In this document: positions 59,427 through 64,000 of the stretch, in pieces | Layout: every line of letters begins with the position of its first letter | Position numbering within the stretch: position 1 is the stretch's first letter | Notes under the pieces: model-generated | Databases searched by the model: none | What the model was told of the DNA's origin: nothing | What the model saw: only the letters and a program-made list of their open reading frames with translations | Translations under genes and position numbers: made by a program | Assembly (NCBI RefSeq): GCF_016811915.1 | Contig: NZ_CP069127.1 | Span: 4,560,001-4,624,000 of the forward strand | Length of the DNA: 64,000 nucleotides | DNA from: Brevibacillus choshinensis | Lineage (GTDB): Bacteria; Bacillota; Bacilli; Brevibacillales; Brevibacillaceae | Reading direction: 5' to 3'

Positions 59427-60224
59427 TCAAGGACGTTCGCCTGCTGTCAATCGCGCATTGATTTTCGCCAATACTTCATCGAGGCTGCCGATTTCATCAA
59501 TCACGTAATGCGCCCCTGCTTCCTTTAAACGTTTTGCAGCATGAGCCAGCTTTTCCATGAGCACTTCCTGCGGCAGCTCCTGTACCTCGATTTGGGACAA
59601 TCCCAGCTCGCTTCCGCCTTTCAATACGCCTACCGTCCACATGCCGGCATTTCGTCCTTCTTTCATGTCACTTGTCGTGTCTCCGACCTTTACCATGTCG
59701 CTCATCGGATGGCAATCCAGCAGCATCGCATTTTGGTAGCACATCCACGGATACGGGCGTCCAGCTGGAACTTCACTCGGTGTGACGAGCGTATCGGGGG
59801 CGTAGCCTTGTTCTTTTGCGGACACTGTTACCACATCCATCATCTTGCGGGTATAGCCTGTCGTCGATCCCAGCTTTATTCCCTTTTCACGCAGACGATT
59901 TGCGAGGTCCACTGCTCCGGGCACGGGCGTCGCATACTGGTGCAGGGTCTCCATCAGCATCGGCTCAAAATCAGCGTACAGCTCATCCACGTCGCTCTCG
60001 CTCGGCATGCGGCCGTACTTTTCTTCCCACAGCGCTGCGACTCGCTCCATTTTGAGCAAGGCCTGGATGTGATCCCGTTTCAGCATCCCCATCGGCTCCC
60101 GTGCTTCCTCCGCGGTCAGCTCGATCCCACGCTTTTTGAAAACCTCCAAAAATACAGCCAGCGGTGCAAAACATCCATAATCCACCATCGTTCCTGCCCA
60201 GTCAAACACGACTGCTTTTATCAT
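59427..60224 (-). CDS. phnX: Phosphonoacetaldehyde hydrolase (phosphonatase)
   Basis: 265 aa HAD enzyme. Splits phosphonoacetaldehyde into acetaldehyde and phosphate. Nucleophile Asp8 in FDWAGTMVD; the Schiff-base Lys (about 49) in MGMLKRDHI; GSTTGYTR and VKVGDTTSDMKEGRNAGMW complete the HAD site. The ATG directly follows the permease stop. Confidence 0.96.
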   Translation of the reverse strand: MIKAVVFDWAGTMVDYGCFAPLAVFLEVFKKRGIELTAEEAREPMGMLKRDHIQALLKMERVAALWEEKYGRMPSESDVDELYADFEPMLMETLHQYATPVPGAVDLANRLREKGIKLGSTTGYTRKMMDVVTVSAKEQGYAPDTLVTPSEVPAGRPYPWMCYQNAMLLDCHPMSDMVKVGDTTSDMKEGRNAGMWTVGVLKGGSELGLSQIEVQELPQEVLMEKLAHAAKRLKEAGAHYVIDEIGSLDEVLAKINARLTAGERP

Positions 60225-61934
60225 TTACGCCACCTGCTCCTTTTCTTGGTTTGTCCATGCTGCACGCTTGCTGATCCTTGCAGCGATCCACTGCGCACCA
60301 GCGCGAGCGATGATGTTCAGGACTACGATCAGTACAGACATCGCTGCAGCGGGCGCTACATCCCCTGCGTCATCCATGCTGACGATCGAGACAGAAGCGA
60401 GCTTGAAGTCTGCCGCATACAGGAAAACTACCGCCGAGATCGTAACCATGGAATTGATGAAAAAGTAAACGGCCATTTCGACGATCGCGGGAGTGCATAC
60501 CGGAACCGTAACCCGCCAGAACACCTTTGCCCGCGAAATGCCCATGGATTCCGCCGCCATCTCAAACTCGGGATCGAGCTTCTTCAGTGCTGTCGTCGCC
60601 GTGATGAACGCAACCGCAAAAAAGTGAATGACGTTAGCCAGAATCAGGATCCAGATCGTCCCGTACAATCCGTGAAACGGGTTTTCCGGGTTGTTGAAAA
60701 AGAAGATGTACGCCAGGCCGATTACCATCCCAGGCAGAGCCAAAGGAAGGATCGACAGGAAGTAGCCAGCTTGCCGCAGCCCTTTCCATACCTGCGTTTT
60801 CTCAATCACATAAGCAGTGACAAAAGTAACCGCCGTCCCTAAAGCTGCCGTGATCAGCGCGACTAGGATACTGTTCCAAAGCGGCCCCATCCCTTCTCCC
60901 GCTACGTTGGAAAAGTCGTAATGCTGCAGCCCGAAGCTGAGCTCATACGGCCAAACCTTTATGAACGAAGCCAGTACGACTGTTGCCATGAGCAACAGGA
61001 GGAATCCGCTCACTGCCAGGCAGAAGAAGAAGTAAAACGTATCGCGAAGTCGGCTTTCCTTGATGCGGTACGGCTTGGATTTCGCTGTAACGGCTGCGTG
61101 CTGTTTGCGCTCGACGATCCGGTCTACGATGAAGGCGACCAGTGCCGGCAGGATCAGCAGAAGTCCTACGGTCGCGCCCATCGTCATGTTTTGCTGTCCG
61201 ATGACTTGCTTGTACACATCGGTAGCCAGAACGGAATACTGCCCGCCCACTACCTTTGGAGCACCGAAGTCCGTAAACGCGAGTGTGAAGCAGACAAAGC
61301 AGGCACTGACGATCCCGTATTTCACGCTCGGTATGGTGACGACACAAAACTTGCGCCAATGTCCCGCTCCGAGCGTATCCGCTGCCTCGTAGAGCTGATA
61401 GTCGGCGAAGGCCATCGACACGGCCAAAATCAGGTAAGCCTGGGGAAAGACGTATACGATCTCTGCCAGGATAATTCCCACCGGGCCGTACAGATCAATG
61501 TCCCATGAGAATGGCAGCAGCCCGAACATTCCTGTGGTGACCAGCCCTTGGTTCCCGAACAGATAGGTCAATGCAATCCCGTGCATCATCGTCGGTGCAA
61601 ACAGCGGCAGAAGCGCCACCGCTCGAAACGCCCGCTTGCCCCGAATCCCGCTGCGTGTCAGCGCATACGCGAACAAAAAGGCGAGTGTGACGGCCACAAC
61701 CGTCGTCATGATCGAGATGTACAGGGTATGGGTCAGCGATTGAGACAGGGCTGGTGTAGAAAAGTAGGTCAGGAAGTTGCTCAGTCCGACGAACTGTCCG
61801 TCACGGTCGTAAAAAGCTTTCGCGAAGAGCTGCGTCAGCGGCAAAAGCACCGTTGCCAGAAGCGCTGCCACGACGAGCGTAATCAGTCCTTTTTGCACCG
61901 ACTTGCCGCTTTGCCGCACTACAGATGCTTTCAT
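60225..61934 (-). CDS. Putative 2-AEP ABC transporter permease, double-length
   Basis: 569 aa, about twelve membrane helices in two permease units, each with an EAA-like loop (YEAADTLGAGHWRKFCVVTIP and EMAAESMGISRAKVFWRVTVP). This is the fused form known in phosphonatase-linked AEP importers, where one chain makes both channel halves. ATG at 61934 with GGGGTG upstream; a GTG at 61943 would overlap the ATPase gene by 4 bp. Confidence 0.92.
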   Translation of the reverse strand: MKASVVRQSGKSVQKGLITLVVAALLATVLLPLTQLFAKAFYDRDGQFVGLSNFLTYFSTPALSQSLTHTLYISIMTTVVAVTLAFLFAYALTRSGIRGKRAFRAVALLPLFAPTMMHGIALTYLFGNQGLVTTGMFGLLPFSWDIDLYGPVGIILAEIVYVFPQAYLILAVSMAFADYQLYEAADTLGAGHWRKFCVVTIPSVKYGIVSACFVCFTLAFTDFGAPKVVGGQYSVLATDVYKQVIGQQNMTMGATVGLLLILPALVAFIVDRIVERKQHAAVTAKSKPYRIKESRLRDTFYFFFCLAVSGFLLLLMATVVLASFIKVWPYELSFGLQHYDFSNVAGEGMGPLWNSILVALITAALGTAVTFVTAYVIEKTQVWKGLRQAGYFLSILPLALPGMVIGLAYIFFFNNPENPFHGLYGTIWILILANVIHFFAVAFITATTALKKLDPEFEMAAESMGISRAKVFWRVTVPVCTPAIVEMAVYFFINSMVTISAVVFLYAADFKLASVSIVSMDDAGDVAPAAAMSVLIVVLNIIARAGAQWIAARISKRAAWTNQEKEQVA

Positions 61935-61939
61935 TCCCG

Positions 61940-62995
61940 TCACCCCTGTTCCTTTGCAGCAGCAGCCTCATCCTGTTCGAAGCGGAGCAGATGCTCAAGC
62001 GGCAGCTCCAGGCACACCTTTTGTCCCCTTCGAACGTCAAGCTTGTTCGCCTGGGCAGCGGGTAGGTCGAGGGTCAACTGCACTGTCGTTTGTCCGTGAT
62101 CGTCCCGCCATTCCAAATAAATTCGATAAAATGCGCCGCGAAACTCGCTTTCCAGAATCGTCGCCGGAATCCCGTACTCCGATTCATAGGCCAAGAGGCG
62201 CACATGCTCTGGCCGAATAGCGAGTAGAGTGGAAGCCTCCCTTTGTCCTGGATCGAAACGTCGGCTCTCGATAAAGTTGACCGCCCCGATAAAATCCGCG
62301 ACAAACGGTGTGGCAGGCTGGGTGTAAATGACCTCAGGCGTGCCGACCTGCACGACTTCCCCGTGATTCATCACGACAATTTTGTCCGCCATCGTCAACG
62401 CCTCATCCTGATCGTGCGTCACCATCACGGTCGTCATCCCGAATTTTTCATGCAAGCGGCGGATTTCCCTGCGAAGCTTTTGCCGGACCTTGGCATCCAG
62501 AGCGGAGAGAGGCTCATCCAGGAGAAGGACATCCCGTGAGAGCGAAATGGCGCGCGCCAAGGCAATTCGCTGCTGCTGACCGCCCGATAGCTGGGCAGGG
62601 TACTTGTCCCTCACATGAGACAAGTCCACCATGTCCAAGGCTTCCTCTACCTTTGCCGCGATATCTTGCCTGGACAGCTTTTTCTCTTGCAGCCCAAACG
62701 CAATATTCTGGGCGGCCGTCAAGTTCGGAAACAGCGCATACGACTGGAACATCATCGCAATATTCCGTTTCGCAGGCGGCAGAGAGGTGATCTCCCTGCC
62801 AGCTATGATCATGCTGCCTGTCGTCGGCTGCTCCAGCCCTGCGATCATTCTGAGCAAAGTCGTTTTGCCGCAGCCGCTGGGACCGAGCAAGCAGACAAAC
62901 TCATTCTTGGCGATATCGATGGAAACGTGCTCCAATGCAGCAAACAACCCGAAACGTTTACTGACCCCTTGTATGGATAAATAGGATTTTGTCAT
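61940..62995 (-). CDS. Putative 2-AEP ABC transporter ATPase
   Basis: 351 aa. Walker A GPSGCGKTT, signature LSGGQQQR, Walker B DVLLLDEPLSALD, switch VTHDQDEALTMADKI, then a TOBE domain (about 240-345). The PotA/FbpC-like sequence alone is not specific, but its place between a binding-protein gene and the AEP permease, next to phnX and phnW, assigns AEP uptake. GAGGAGA precedes the ATG. Confidence 0.92.
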   Translation of the reverse strand: MTKSYLSIQGVSKRFGLFAALEHVSIDIAKNEFVCLLGPSGCGKTTLLRMIAGLEQPTTGSMIIAGREITSLPPAKRNIAMMFQSYALFPNLTAAQNIAFGLQEKKLSRQDIAAKVEEALDMVDLSHVRDKYPAQLSGGQQQRIALARAISLSRDVLLLDEPLSALDAKVRQKLRREIRRLHEKFGMTTVMVTHDQDEALTMADKIVVMNHGEVVQVGTPEVIYTQPATPFVADFIGAVNFIESRRFDPGQREASTLLAIRPEHVRLLAYESEYGIPATILESEFRGAFYRIYLEWRDDHGQTTVQLTLDLPAAQANKLDVRRGQKVCLELPLEHLLRFEQDEAAAAKEQG

Positions 62996-63013
62996 GCGGT
63001 ATCTCCTCGTTGC

Positions 63014-64000
63014 TTACTTAGGCTCGCTCTTGGTAGCGTAGCGTTTTTCCCACTCAGCCAGCACTTTCTCGCGGTTTTCTGCCGCTTTTTTCAAATCGAG
63101 CAAAATGAGCTGTTTCAGCGGATCTACAGCGTATCCTTCTGGCAAAGCCGCTCCCTCTTGCTTCACACTGACGATCGCGAAGTTCGCGTTGTAAGCTTTC
63201 ATCGCTTCATCGGAAACAGCCCAGTCGAGGAACAGCTTCGCTTCCGGCTTGATTTGCGCTTTTTTCATCAGGGCATTGGCTTCTACGTCCCAGCCGGATC
63301 CTTCCTCAGGGAAGACCACTTCAATCGGTGCTCCCTTTTTCTTTTCCGTGATCGCCCGGTAGCCAAAGGAAATGCCGATTGGATATTCACCTGTTGCCGC
63401 CATTTTGGCAGGCTTGGAGCCAGAGTGTGTGTAGACCGCCATGTTGTCATGCAGCTTATCGAGATAAGACCAGCCGTCCGCATCGCCCCTCAGCTGCATC
63501 ACACCGTTGATGGTCAAAAGACCTGTTCCCGAGGATGCCGGGTTTGGCATGACGATCATGCCTTTGTATTCGGGCTTCGCCAGATCTTCATAGGAGCGAG
63601 GGATTGGCAGGTTGCGCTTTTCCAGCTCCTTGGTGTTTACCGCAAAAGCAGTCTCCCAAGCATCGATTCCGACCCAGTGCGTTGGCGACTTGTCGTCTTT
63701 AAACTCTGCGGAAACCTTCTCGACACCTTTTGGATCGTAGGCTTCCAGCATCCCTTGCTGGTCGAGGACGAGCAGGCTTGTTGCTGCGGTACCCCATACG
63801 ACGTCCGCTTGCGGGTTGTCTTTTTCCGCGAGCAGTTTTGCTGTGATGATACCGGTCGAGTCACGGACGATGCTGACCTTCACATCCGGATATTTTGCCT
63901 TGAAGGACTCCAGATACGTTTTGATCTGATCGTCTTCCAAAGCCGTATAGACTGTGATCTCTCCAGATTGACTAGCATTGCTTCCACCTGGTGTGGAACC
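63014..64000 (-). CDS. Putative 2-AEP ABC transporter binding protein, 5' end cut by window edge
   Basis: 328 residues visible, from GSTPGGSNASQSGEITVYTA to the C-terminus. The Gly/Ser start is the linker after a lipobox, so only the signal peptide and start codon are missing. It is an iron/thiamine/phosphonate-type periplasmic binding protein (YTALEDDQIKTYLESFKAKY, VVWGTAATSLLVLDQQGM, VMPNPASSGTGLLTINGVM). Position as first visible gene of the AEP operon gives the substrate. Confidence 0.9.
   Translation of the reverse strand, partial: GSTPGGSNASQSGEITVYTALEDDQIKTYLESFKAKYPDVKVSIVRDSTGIITAKLLAEKDNPQADVVWGTAATSLLVLDQQGMLEAYDPKGVEKVSAEFKDDKSPTHWVGIDAWETAFAVNTKELEKRNLPIPRSYEDLAKPEYKGMIVMPNPASSGTGLLTINGVMQLRGDADGWSYLDKLHDNMAVYTHSGSKPAKMAATGEYPIGISFGYRAITEKKKGAPIEVVFPEEGSGWDVEANALMKKAQIKPEAKLFLDWAVSDEAMKAYNANFAIVSVKQEGAALPEGYAVDPLKQLILLDLKKAAENREKVLAEWEKRYATKSEPK

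Noticed and set aside
1..64000. CRISPR arrays, prophage, transposase genes or plasmid origin
   Set aside because: No regularly spaced repeats, phage structural genes, transposase frames or iterons were seen on either strand.

Overview
The window looks like chromosomal DNA of a spore-forming, S-layer-bearing Bacillales bacterium, most likely Brevibacillus or a close Paenibacillaceae relative. This is an inference from the spore genes (YheC/YheD coat protein, a GerA-type germinant receptor operon), an SLH-domain protein, bacillithiol-dependent FosB, CtsR-controlled clpE, strong AGGAGG ribosome-binding sites, frequent TTG/GTG starts and balanced GC. I see no phage, plasmid or CRISPR genes and no transposase gene.

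Layout. 1-8.5 kb: partial fabF, an XRE/MmyB regulator, cimA (citramalate synthase), a hydrolase, the YheC/YheD protein, an M20 amidohydrolase and the thyA-folA operon. 8.6-16 kb: a MocR regulator, small membrane and lipoproteins, a cold-shock protein, putP, the deleted remnant of a second MocR gene, a GNAT acetyltransferase and a secreted SLH protein with a very acidic tail. 16-20 kb: two overlapping dynamin-like GTPase genes whose summed length matches one fused DynA. 20-24 kb: a GerA-type germinant receptor operon (A, B, C) ending in a 49-codon TTG-start gene that fits a D subunit. 24-34.6 kb: a DJ-1/PfpI protein, tRNA-Leu(CAA), a secreted helical-toroid protein, fosB, an Arg-rich trypsin-fold protein, the xpt-pbuX operon under a guanine riboswitch, rsgA, and an MFS exporter behind a short leader ORF.

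35-47.4 kb: a YcnJ/YcnI copper-handling pair, a YmaF protein, potABCD (polyamine uptake), a DMT exporter divergent from a third MocR gene, clpE with two CtsR boxes, a PadR regulator and a DUF1259 protein. 47.5-53.5 kb: the full ribose operon rbsR-K-D-A-C-B on the minus strand, with a TTGACA/TATAGT promoter and two RbsR-type palindromes. 53.5-57 kb: nagA, a nitronate monooxygenase-like gene and a VOC-NUDIX fusion gene. 57-64 kb: a 2-aminoethylphosphonate (AEP) locus, with an ABC importer (binding protein cut by the window end, ATPase, double-length permease), phnX and phnW, followed by a DeoR regulator with its own promoter.

How the genes work together: much of the window is nutrient scavenging. 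AEP, ribose, GlcNAc-6-P, polyamines, proline and xanthine are imported and fed into central metabolism, each unit with its own switch (DeoR, RbsR, a riboswitch). Spore, envelope and stress functions lie between these units. The items most worth a second look are the split dynamin pair, the small Ger gene, the riboswitch with a distant terminator, the VOC-NUDIX fusion, the structured minus-strand element near 57.1 kb and several very short ORFs with good start signals.
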